The position numbers and the translations under genes were made by a program. This document shows, in pieces, positions 1 to 7,696 of a DNA stretch of 64,000 nucleotides; the stretch's first letter is position 1, and every line of letters begins with the position of its first letter. The notes beneath the pieces were generated by a model, which was not told the origin of the DNA, ran no database searches, and saw nothing but the letters and a program-made list of their open reading frames with translations. Source of the DNA: Flavobacterium palustre (GTDB lineage: Bacteria > Bacteroidota > Bacteroidia > Flavobacteriales > Flavobacteriaceae); assembly GCF_014639535.1 (NCBI RefSeq), contig NZ_BMGA01000009.1:79387-143386 (forward strand). Reading direction: 5' to 3'.

Positions 1-2849
1 TCATTGTTTTTATTTCTGGAAATGTAATATATCGGGCTATCGTTTTGGTAAGCTATTGTAAGAATCAATTCTCCTTTTTGATTGTAGTAGGAATAGTCGC
101 CTTCTTTGTAATCGTTTATTTTGTTATGCTCAGAAAGTTTGGATTTATTGTGATAGTAATGCGTTATTTTTCCATTTTCAACACCATGAGTAGAGGTATA
201 TTCAGATCGGAGGTTTCCATACAAATCATAATTTTTAGATGTGCCATTAGTATATCCTAAGAAATAATTACTTTCATATTTTATAGTTCCCAATGGACCA
301 TAATATTTATAATTACCGTGTAAAAGACCGTTGGTATAGTTCGCATTTACAATAGTATTGCCTAATTTGTCTTTTTCAGTATAAGTGCCATTGAAAATAC
401 CATTTGCAAGTTGGAAACTACGAGTTATTGTACCATGAAATAAATTAGTGGTAAATATTCCAGTTTTGTTTTTATAGTCAAATTCATTTTCAAGTTCTCC
501 TTTTTCATTATGAATTTTAGTATTTGTAGCAATTCCGTCAATATAGATAGAATGTTTATATATGTTTCCGTTTTGCCAATATGATTTATAATCATAATTT
601 AAATTTCCATCAATATAGTAACCTTCTTCGTTTAAGGTGCCGTCAGGATGATTAGTTTGGTAAGGGCCATGTTTAATGTCATCTGTATAATAGTGAGTAG
701 AAGTTAATTTGCCATTTTCATAAACTTCATATTTTCCGTTAATTTTATCATTAGTAAAGTTTTTTATACTGTTAACACTTCCGTTTTTGTTAATGGTTTT
801 ACTAATACCATTTAGAACACTATTGGTATAATTTTCCTCTAACCTTTTTGTGCCTGAAGGATAGTAGTACAGCCAAAGGTCATTCTTTTTTCCATTGCTG
901 TAATTACCGGAAACCATTCTGGTTCCATTATAATCGGCCATATCGAATTTGTTATTCAACAAATTAGTTTCAATTGGTTTTGGAGTGTTTAATGAATATT
1001 GTGTACCTGAATTGATTTCTCCGGACTTAAATTTTTCGGTATAATACAAATTTCCTTCAATATCGTAGTAGTTATAATTTTCTAATTGCTCTTTGTCATT
1101 ATAAAAGGCCTGACTGGATTTTTTTCCATTAGAATAATAGTTCGTTAGATTTTTTAATTTCCCATCGATATAATTAAGTTCTTTTTCTAATAATGAATTA
1201 GCATAATAAGATTTATAAAAATCCTTTATTTTACCTTTATTATAGATTGCTTCAGATTTGATGGTTTTGTCGTTGTAATATTCTAAATATTCTCCATCAA
1301 GTATGTCGTTCTCATAATTCTCTATTGCAGTTAAATTGCCTAATTCATTAAAGGTTTTGAAAGCTCCATTTAGTTTTCCATTCAAATAACCTATTTCAGA
1401 TTTTAATTTACCATTTTCGAACAAACAAACATATTTTCCATTTCTTTCTCCATTTGTAAAGTTAACTTCACAACTTTTGCTTCCATTAGGGTAAAATGAA
1501 GTGCTGATGCCTTCTAAGATTCCATCTTGGTAATTTTCTATTATACTTACACCTCCATTTTGATAATAAGTAGTTCTCGTCCCATTTAATTTTCCATTTT
1601 TAAATGTTTTTTCTTCAGTTAGTTGGCCTTCATTATTATAATATTTTTGAAGTCCGTCTAATTCATTGTTCACAAAGTTTAATTCACCAATAAGAAGACC
1701 ATTTTTATTCAGGTATTTGTATTTTCCTTCGTATTTTCCGTCAATTACCTTCCCTACAAGATAAGGCTCGTTATCTTTTAAAAAAGTAATAACTTCTTCC
1801 TCTTTTCCAAATAAATCTTTTTTACGTTTTGCGAAAAAATACCAAAAATCCTTGCTGTAAAAATTCTCTTCAAAGTATGTTATTTTTTTCTTTTGCTTAT
1901 TTAATTCTTTTTCCAGTTTGTCTTGATAGGATAAAAGCATGTAATATGTAAATCCTTCAAAATAGTTTTTCTCAACCATTTCTTTAATCCATGGAATGTA
2001 AGTGGTTTCAAAAAAACCATCACCCATTTTATGTTCAAGAGTGTATTCGGATACTGCTTGTACTTGTCTGATGATTACATCATCAATTTCAGATTTTATT
2101 TTATAAGCTTTATTTAGAGGTAATTGGTTTCTTAAAATAGTTTCTATTTCTTCAAAATTATCTCCGGTTTTTGAAAAAACAAAATTGTTTTTAGTCAGAT
2201 AGTTTTCACCATATTTAGCATTTAATTGTAGAACTGCTTTTTCTGCAAATTTTCCATTTGGAGCCAGTATAAGGTAACTCATTAAGGCAAGAGTTCCTTC
2301 TGTTATTTTTCCATTTTCAAATGCAATCAGACCTAATAAATAATGTGCAGAAGCATAATTTGGATTGATAGTGATAACTTGCTTGAGTAAATCAATAGAT
2401 TTTTGATTTTCTTCTTTTCTGATGTGTAAAATCGCAAAATTGTATAAAAAAGAAGCAGAATTTGAAAGATATTGTTTTCCTTCAGTAAAGATTTTTTCCG
2501 ACAATTCGTATTCTTTGTTGTCACTTAAAAAAACACCATATAGCGTATAAAGTTCCGGACTTTTTTGCATCTGTTTGGTCAGATACAAATTTTCTAAAAA
2601 TAACTTAAGTTCGTCCTTTTTATTTAAAGCATTTAGGCATAAAGCTTTTTCGTATTGTGCTGTGAGATATTTAGGGTCGTTAGGAGTTATTTTGTTGTAC
2701 TCAACGATTGCATCGTCAAATTTTTCTAAATCATATAAATTGACTCCTTTTTTTATAATAGAATCATTATTGTATATGTCAGAAAAATTGTTCTGAGAAT
2801 GTGTTTTAGCAATAACGCTAATTAATACAATTAAGAAAAAATGTTTCAT
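1..2849 (-). CDS. Secreted TPR plus YwqK/MORN-like repeat protein, 3' end off the left edge
   Basis: An uninterrupted minus-strand reading frame runs from an ATG at 2849 to position 1 with no stop, giving at least 949 residues. The start MKHFFLIVLISVIAKTHSQN is a signal peptide, so the product enters the periplasm or outer membrane. Residues of about 25-230 look like tetratricopeptide repeats (for example NPNYASAHYLLGLIAFENGK). From about residue 365 onward there are roughly 25 repeats of about 23 residues of the form NGKLNGxxxxYYxNG, the YwqK/MORN-like motif. Such proteins in Bacteroidota have no settled function; repeat arrays suggest a structural or binding role. A -7 element TATATTTG lies on this strand at 2871-2878. 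The true C-terminus is not visible. Confidence 0.85.
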   Translation of the reverse strand, partial: MKHFFLIVLISVIAKTHSQNNFSDIYNNDSIIKKGVNLYDLEKFDDAIVEYNKITPNDPKYLTAQYEKALCLNALNKKDELKLFLENLYLTKQMQKSPELYTLYGVFLSDNKEYELSEKIFTEGKQYLSNSASFLYNFAILHIRKEENQKSIDLLKQVITINPNYASAHYLLGLIAFENGKITEGTLALMSYLILAPNGKFAEKAVLQLNAKYGENYLTKNNFVFSKTGDNFEEIETILRNQLPLNKAYKIKSEIDDVIIRQVQAVSEYTLEHKMGDGFFETTYIPWIKEMVEKNYFEGFTYYMLLSYQDKLEKELNKQKKKITYFEENFYSKDFWYFFAKRKKDLFGKEEEVITFLKDNEPYLVGKVIDGKYEGKYKYLNKNGLLIGELNFVNNELDGLQKYYNNEGQLTEEKTFKNGKLNGTRTTYYQNGGVSIIENYQDGILEGISTSFYPNGSKSCEVNFTNGERNGKYVCLFENGKLKSEIGYLNGKLNGAFKTFNELGNLTAIENYENDILDGEYLEYYNDKTIKSEAIYNKGKIKDFYKSYYANSLLEKELNYIDGKLKNLTNYYSNGKKSSQAFYNDKEQLENYNYYDIEGNLYYTEKFKSGEINSGTQYSLNTPKPIETNLLNNKFDMADYNGTRMVSGNYSNGKKNDLWLYYYPSGTKRLEENYTNSVLNGISKTINKNGSVNSIKNFTNDKINGKYEVYENGKLTSTHYYTDDIKHGPYQTNHPDGTLNEEGYYIDGNLNYDYKSYWQNGNIYKHSIYIDGIATNTKIHNEKGELENEFDYKNKTGIFTTNLFHGTITRSFQLANGIFNGTYTEKDKLGNTIVNANYTNGLLHGNYKYYGPLGTIKYESNYFLGYTNGTSKNYDLYGNLRSEYTSTHGVENGKITHYYHNKSKLSEHNKINDYKEGDYSYYNQKGELILTIAYQNDSPIYYISRNKNN

Positions 2850-2870
2850 TTTGAATTTATATTTATTTTT

Positions 2871-2878
2871 CAAATATA
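2871..2878 (-). promoter_or_regulatory. Bacteroidota -7 element for the repeat-protein gene
   Basis: The minus strand reads TATATTTG, matching TAnnTTTG, 22 nt upstream of the ATG at 2849. No clear -33 TTG was seen at the usual spacing, so this is only the -7 half of a promoter. Confidence 0.4.
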
Positions 2879-2914
2879 AATTTTTTTTCTCAGTTGTAAG
2901 AATATGGTTGTTTT

Positions 2915-3352
2915 TTAATTTTCAATATCCTTTATAAATTCATCGTATTCCAAATAAAAACGTTCCAGAGCATCCATTTTTTCATTGTAAAAATCAAAAA
3001 TGCTGTCCCAATGGCTGCGATTACTGAAACCTACACTTTGTTTTTCTACCCAAATGCGACTGATGGTTTTTCCGTTTTCCAAAACATAGTCTTTTTCAAA
3101 AATTAAATCAGCAATAAATTCTTCTTCTAAAATGTTTTTTAAAGCTTCCAGTTTTTCAAAATAAGCAATTCTCTTTTCGTTATTACGAGGCTCAATGTCT
3201 ATAAGAACTTGCGCTTTTTTATTGTCAACATAAAATTTAAAAGAGAAATCTTTAATCTTAGTGTCATACAACAGCCATTTTCGGGGATATTTTTCGGCAA
3301 ATGTCACCCAGAATTCACGTTTTAATTTTTGTGTTTCTTCTTTACTATACAT
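2915..3352 (-). CDS. DUF4268 domain-containing protein
   Basis: This is a 145-residue soluble protein without signal peptide or membrane segment. The order of motifs (KREFWVTFAEKYPRKWLLY near the N-terminus, then FKFYVDNKKAQVLIDIE, then a C-terminal WDSIFDFYNEKMDALERFY) matches the DUF4268 family, a small fold sometimes seen next to nuclease-like domains. Here it stands alone, so its biochemical role is unknown. It is transcribed divergently from the Nudix gene that starts at 3440, with 87 bp between the two starts. Length and motif order look complete. Confidence 0.82.
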   Translation of the reverse strand: MYSKEETQKLKREFWVTFAEKYPRKWLLYDTKIKDFSFKFYVDNKKAQVLIDIEPRNNEKRIAYFEKLEALKNILEEEFIADLIFEKDYVLENGKTISRIWVEKQSVGFSNRSHWDSIFDFYNEKMDALERFYLEYDEFIKDIEN

Positions 3353-3439
3353 TTTGGAGAGGCTTTGATTTTAGAAAATTTGTGCAAAAATGTTTTCTAA
3401 AGTATATTTATGTTTTATTTGCAAAAATAGACTTTGATT

Positions 3440-4090
3440 ATGGATTTTCAATATTTTTTAAATTTTATACCTGATTTAGTTCAAATGCAGTTGCCGGCTG
3501 CTATTTCTCATGAAAAGATGATGCCTTTTGAGCGTAAGGAGCTTTTGAAAAAAATCAATTTAAAAGAGAGAAATCCTAAAGAAGCAGCTGTTTTGATGTT
3601 GTTGTATCCTAAAAATGGGCAAACTCATTTGGTTCTTATTGTTCGAAATTCCTATCCGGGCGTTCATTCAGACCAAATTGCTTTTCCGGGAGGAAAATTC
3701 GAATCAAAAGATGCTGATTTTCAAACCACCGCTTTAAGAGAAACCGAAGAAGAAATAGGTATTAGTCCTGATAAAATTGAAATTCTAAAAGCCTTTAGTT
3801 CATTGTATATTCCCCCCAGCAATTTTATGGTATATCCGTTTTTAGGAATATGTAAGGAAGAAATTCAATTTGTTCCTGATCCTGCCGAAGTAGCCGGAAT
3901 TATTGAGTTGTCATTGGTTACTTTTAGGGATGACAGTATTGTAGCGGTCGAGAATTTATCAACTTCGTATGCCGTAAATATCGAAGTTCCTGCTTTTAAG
4001 ATTGACGGACATATTGTTTGGGGGGCTACAGCCATGATGTTAAGTGAATTAAGGGATGTTTTGAATGCTGTTTTGATTCGTGAAAGCTAA
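3440..4090 (+). CDS. CoA pyrophosphatase-type Nudix hydrolase
   Basis: The 216-residue cytoplasmic protein carries the signature of the NudL/YeaB branch of Nudix hydrolases. LIVRNSYPGVHSDQIAFPGG is followed by TALRETEEEIGI, which holds the glutamates that bind the catalytic magnesium. The branch cleaves CoA and CoA derivatives to 3',5'-ADP and 4'-phosphopantetheine. The frame extends upstream to a TTG at 3434, but I chose the ATG at 3440, six bases later. It is probably co-directional with the acyltransferase 68 bp downstream, though that gene has its own -7 element. Substrate is inferred from family only. Confidence 0.85.
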   Translation: MDFQYFLNFIPDLVQMQLPAAISHEKMMPFERKELLKKINLKERNPKEAAVLMLLYPKNGQTHLVLIVRNSYPGVHSDQIAFPGGKFESKDADFQTTALRETEEEIGISPDKIEILKAFSSLYIPPSNFMVYPFLGICKEEIQFVPDPAEVAGIIELSLVTFRDDSIVAVENLSTSYAVNIEVPAFKIDGHIVWGATAMMLSELRDVLNAVLIRES

Positions 4091-4119
4091 CAGAATCCGT
4101 ATTCTCCAATTATATTTTG

Positions 4120-4127
4120 TAAATTTG
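4120..4127 (+). promoter_or_regulatory. -7 promoter element for the acyltransferase gene
   Basis: TAAATTTG matches TAnnTTTG and lies 32 nt upstream of the ATG at 4159. A -33 TTG was not obvious, so support is moderate. Confidence 0.4.
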
Positions 4128-4158
4128 CAATCCAATTTTTAATGCCAAATCACAGTTT

Positions 4159-4980
4159 ATGGGACTTGTTAAAAGAAATCCTTTCGGACATATTTTATTT
4201 CTGAAAAAATGGCTTATCCGTTTTTTTGGAAGCTGTACTCATAGACGTTATCGGGGATTTAATGAATTACAAATTGAAGGTTCGGAAATCATTCGAAATC
4301 TGCCCGATACCAACGTACTTTTTATATCCAACCATCAAACTTATTTTGCCGATGTAGTGGCAATGTTCCATGTGTTTAATGCCAGTTTAAGCGGGCGGAT
4401 CGATTCGATTAAAAACATCGGATATCTGTGGCAACCTAAGATGAATATTTATTATGTGGCAGCCAAAGAAACCATGCGTTCCGGATTATTGCCTAAAATA
4501 TTGTCTTATGCCGGAGCAATTCCTGTTGAGCGAACCTGGCGTTCTGAAGGAGTAGATGTTGTTGAAAAAAGAGCAGTAAATCCGAATGATACCGAGAATA
4601 TTAAAATTGCGCTCAACGATGGTTGGGTAATTACTTTTCCCCAAGGGACAACCCGTTCTTTTAAACCGGTTCGAAAAGGAACCGCTCATATTATCAAGCA
4701 ACATCGTCCTGTTGTGGTGCCTATTGTGATTGATGGCTTTCGTCGTTCTTTTGACAGAAAGGGAATCCGAATGAAAAAGAAAGGAATTCTACAGTCTTTT
4801 ATCATCAAAGAACCGCTTCAGATTGATTATGATAATGATACCATTGATGAAATCGTAGAGAAAATAGAATATGCTATCGAGCAGCATCCTTCTTTTTTAA
4901 AGGTAATCCCGGTGGAGGAATTAGAAGAGCAAGAACAATTGAATAAATTGCGTCGATGGGATGTTAATGAAGAAAATTAA
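4159..4980 (+). CDS. PlsC-like phospholipid acyltransferase
   Basis: This 273-residue protein belongs to the lysophospholipid/1-acylglycerol-3-phosphate acyltransferase family, which transfers an acyl chain to a lysolipid at the inner membrane. Block I is SNHQTYFADV at residues 57-66, with candidate catalytic His59 and Asp65. Block III is ITFPQGTTRS. Both blocks deviate from the textbook forms: five residues rather than four separate His and Asp, and Q plus an extra T replace the FPEGTRS core. The rest of the fold, including the VVVPIVIDGFRRSF strand, is intact, so I read it as a functional lineage variant. Substrate could be a glycerophospholipid or an unusual Bacteroidota aminolipid. Confidence 0.82.
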   Translation: MGLVKRNPFGHILFLKKWLIRFFGSCTHRRYRGFNELQIEGSEIIRNLPDTNVLFISNHQTYFADVVAMFHVFNASLSGRIDSIKNIGYLWQPKMNIYYVAAKETMRSGLLPKILSYAGAIPVERTWRSEGVDVVEKRAVNPNDTENIKIALNDGWVITFPQGTTRSFKPVRKGTAHIIKQHRPVVVPIVIDGFRRSFDRKGIRMKKKGILQSFIIKEPLQIDYDNDTIDEIVEKIEYAIEQHPSFLKVIPVEELEEQEQLNKLRRWDVNEEN

Positions 4981-5102
4981 TTTATTTGTTAAAATTTTCT
5001 ATTAAAATTTAATTTTTCCTATTTAGTTTTTTTAACTTTATGGTATTCTAAAGATGTTTTTTGTCTAATTCATTTACTTAATAATTAGATTCTGATTGTG
5101 TT

Positions 5103-5172
5103 ATTCCTGAAATTATTCAGGAATTTGGGGGTGTATTGTTATTGAATTGCCCCAATGTAACAATACTTTTTT
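5103..5172 (+). terminator. Structured element in the 325-bp gap before the type III PKS (terminator-like)
   Basis: The gap 4981-5305 holds no ORF but folds strongly. ATTCCTGAA/TTCAGGAAT (5103-5111, 5116-5124) is a perfect 9-bp hairpin. GTATTGTTA (5133-5141) pairs with TAACAATAC (5158-5166), followed by six T, like an intrinsic terminator. TGGGG (5126-5130) can pair with CCCCA (5150-5154), and this helix crosses the previous one, so a pseudoknot or two alternative folds are possible. It may simply end the acyltransferase transcript 150 bp upstream, or it may act as a leader for the PKS. Further imperfect pairing exists between about 5191-5206 and 5251-5266. Confidence 0.4.
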
Positions 5173-5305
5173 GTCGGTTTGTTTTTTTGCGTATTTCTTT
5201 TAAATAATTAACGGCTATAGTTATAAAATTACTTCTTGCATTTACGATGCGTATTTAAAAGAATACCAATAAAACAGCTTCGTTGTTAATCAAAATTACA
5301 GATTA

Positions 5306-6514
5306 ATGAAAAGTACTGTTATTTTCAATTTTCATCCAATTGTTTTGGGGAAATTGATGGATCAATCAAAACTCAATCAATACACTAAATTTTTATATTA
5401 CCATTTTCAAAAGTTACATGCCGAATCTCTGGCCGGAGACAATCAATTGATGCAATTTGATGAAGTTTCGGAACAGGTAGATAAGTATAGCATACCTTCT
5501 GAGAATATTAGCAAGCGACAGATTTTGATTTTTGACGAAGTAGAACAATTTATTGAGACCAAAATGAATGGAATTCCATTCTCGGCTTATCCTTTGCCGT
5601 CGTGTTTAGAGGCGCATCCTAATGATGTATTCGGGCCTAAAATAGGTGTTAGGATGGAATGGTTTAAGAAATACATGGATCATGTGTTTGATGAATTTTA
5701 TCTAAAAAACGAAACACAGCCGGAACATCTTATCCACGTAACCTGTTCGGGATATTCCTCTCCCAGCGTTGCCCAGCATGCTGTAATTAAAAGAAATTGG
5801 GAAACTACTAAGGTTACTCATTCGTACCAAATGGGCTGTTATGGAGCCTTTCCGGCTATAAGAACAGGAAGTAGTTTGTTGCATGCGAGTCAGGATAAAG
5901 GAAGGGTAGATATTGTTCATACCGAATTGTTATCGGCACATTTGAATCTTACCGAATTTTCCGCAGCTAACACCATGATTTGTTCTCTTTTTGCCGATGG
6001 ATTTATTGGGTATTCCCTTTGTGATGAAGCGGTTTTGAAGAAGGATACTACTTTTGAGGACAAGCAGGGAATGCGAATTTTAGCTTCGCACGAAGTTATT
6101 ATTCCTGATACCTTAGAGGATATGTCCTGGGATTTAGGTGAATATAATTTTTTGATGACACTTTCTAAACGAGTGCCTGTTTTTATTAGAAAAAACATCA
6201 AATCTTTTTTAGAAACACTTTGTAAAAAAGTAGGTATTACTCTGGATGACGAAAAAGATAAAATGTGTTTTGCCATCCATCCCGGAGGACCTAAAATTAT
6301 TGATTATGTAGTAGAAGCAATAGGGATTTCAAAAGAGCAGGCCAGGTGGTCTTATGATATTTTATATCGTTATGGAAATATGTCCTCATCTACAATTCCT
6401 CATGTTTTAGACGAGATGGTTCATGATGACAAAATAGCGTCGGGAACCAGAGTATTAGCAATGGCTTTTGGTCCCGGACTCACTGCAACAGCTTTACTGC
6501 TGGAAAAAATCTGA
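5306..6514 (+). CDS. Type III polyketide synthase (chalcone/stilbene synthase family)
   Basis: The 402-residue protein shows the complete catalytic triad of type III polyketide synthases: Cys178 in YQMGCYGAFPAIR, His325 in AIHPGGPKIID and Asn358 in RYGNMSSSTI, plus the C-terminal AFGPGLTAT loop. These homodimeric thiolases extend an acyl starter with malonyl-CoA and cyclise the chain to resorcinols, pyrones or phloroglucinols. The product here is unknown; bacterial relatives make alkylresorcinols or alkylpyrones. No tailoring methyltransferase or oxidase lies beside it, only an acyltransferase 325 bp upstream and a convergent DUF3810 gene 9 bp downstream. The structured element at 5103-5172 may regulate it. 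Confidence 0.88.
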   Translation: MKSTVIFNFHPIVLGKLMDQSKLNQYTKFLYYHFQKLHAESLAGDNQLMQFDEVSEQVDKYSIPSENISKRQILIFDEVEQFIETKMNGIPFSAYPLPSCLEAHPNDVFGPKIGVRMEWFKKYMDHVFDEFYLKNETQPEHLIHVTCSGYSSPSVAQHAVIKRNWETTKVTHSYQMGCYGAFPAIRTGSSLLHASQDKGRVDIVHTELLSAHLNLTEFSAANTMICSLFADGFIGYSLCDEAVLKKDTTFEDKQGMRILASHEVIIPDTLEDMSWDLGEYNFLMTLSKRVPVFIRKNIKSFLETLCKKVGITLDDEKDKMCFAIHPGGPKIIDYVVEAIGISKEQARWSYDILYRYGNMSSSTIPHVLDEMVHDDKIASGTRVLAMAFGPGLTATALLLEKI

Positions 6515-6523
6515 TGTAAAATT

Positions 6524-7618
6524 TTAAAGTGCTTTTGTTTTGTAATAGTTTACCAGTAAATTAACAAATTTGCTATAGCTGTCTATTCCTTCTTTTTGCT
6601 GGTTTAATTTTAAATAATGGTCATAAAATAGATGGAAACCTTTTTCTATAGGAGTTTGGTATTGCATCCAGAAATCTTCGCTTTCCTGGTAATTTTTTAG
6701 AATTCCGGGATGAATAGTTTTTAATAATTGATTGAGGATTTTTTCGTTTCTAATTTGCCAATTTCCTAAACAATAGCGCAAGGCAAAACTATATCCTGAA
6801 TATTTAAAGTACAAATTATCGTTATTTACCGAAGCCAGAAAACCTATAAAATTGCATTCGCTTTCGCTGGCGTAACCCATTTGATGCGCCATTTCGTGGC
6901 AACTTGTTGTTGGGAAATTATACATTGGCATTAAATAATTGACTTGAGCCTCATTGGTAAAAGGATTCAGATATCCGCCAAACCCCATATAAGTAAGTGG
7001 TAGGCTGAACAGTGATTTTTTGATGCTGAGATTCGAATAAGTAAAAAAAGGATACTCAACGGATAGCTTTTTATAACCATCCAGATTTTTTGCAAAAGTA
7101 ATTGCTTTAGTGTAAGGGAAAACTACTTTAAGATTATCGTTTTTAGTAATTTGACCATGGACTTTGTTTGTTTTAGCAATTATTTTTTTTGTAAAATCCA
7201 ATAAATCGGCATCTGAATAATCACGTTCAATTTTCATTTTTTCAAAAAGAGGCATTCTGTAATAATTGGTTGCCCAAAGGAAATAGAAGAAAAAATGGAA
7301 TACTGAAATGATGCTTAAAATGGATAATAATTGATTTTTCCAATTGTATTTCCAATTTTTACGGCTGTTCCAAAACCATTTTACTGCCAATAGAATCAAA
7401 ATAAAATAGAACACATCGCCTATTGAAAAAGGAATCCATCCCAGTGTAATTCTGGAAATAGCAGCAATTTTTGGATACAAGCCATTACTGTAAAAATCCT
7501 CTATAAATTCTGGGAAAAACGGAATTATTTTTAAGGTAATAATTTGTAATAATAGAAAAAGAGGAAGTAAGTATTTTGATTTCAAAACCACATTTTTTAA
7601 GCGTAAATATAAATACAA
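6524..7618 (-). CDS. DUF3810 membrane protein with a zincin-like HExxH motif
   Basis: This 364-residue protein has three hydrophobic segments in the first 115 residues (around YLLPLFLLLQIITLKIIPFF, SIGDVFYFILILLAVKWFW and LLSILSIISVFHFFFYFLW), followed by a soluble domain. That domain carries SCHEMAHQMGYASESECNFIGF, where HEMAH and the downstream acidic residues resemble a zinc metallopeptidase centre. The family is DUF3810, conserved in Bacteroidota without proven activity. A membrane protease is inference from the motif. The gene is convergent with the type III PKS, with 9 bp between the stops. The start at 7618 gives a short basic N-terminus before the first membrane segment. Confidence 0.85.
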   Translation of the reverse strand: MYLYLRLKNVVLKSKYLLPLFLLLQIITLKIIPFFPEFIEDFYSNGLYPKIAAISRITLGWIPFSIGDVFYFILILLAVKWFWNSRKNWKYNWKNQLLSILSIISVFHFFFYFLWATNYYRMPLFEKMKIERDYSDADLLDFTKKIIAKTNKVHGQITKNDNLKVVFPYTKAITFAKNLDGYKKLSVEYPFFTYSNLSIKKSLFSLPLTYMGFGGYLNPFTNEAQVNYLMPMYNFPTTSCHEMAHQMGYASESECNFIGFLASVNNDNLYFKYSGYSFALRYCLGNWQIRNEKILNQLLKTIHPGILKNYQESEDFWMQYQTPIEKGFHLFYDHYLKLNQQKEGIDSYSKFVNLLVNYYKTKAL

Positions 7619-7656
7619 TAATCAATTATGATGCTATAAATGGATAGTAAACTTTG

Positions 7657-7664
7657 TAACTTTG
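7657..7664 (+). promoter_or_regulatory. -7 promoter element for pepD
   Basis: TAACTTTG matches TAnnTTTG, 33 nt upstream of the ATG at 7697. No convincing -33 box was seen. Confidence 0.4.
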
Positions 7665-7696
7665 AGTTTTTATAATCGAAAAATCAAATACAAGAT

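Noticed and set aside
1-260. 71-codon plus-strand ORF at 45-260
   Set aside because: It is antisense to the large repeat protein, which has an unbroken frame with signal peptide and repeats.
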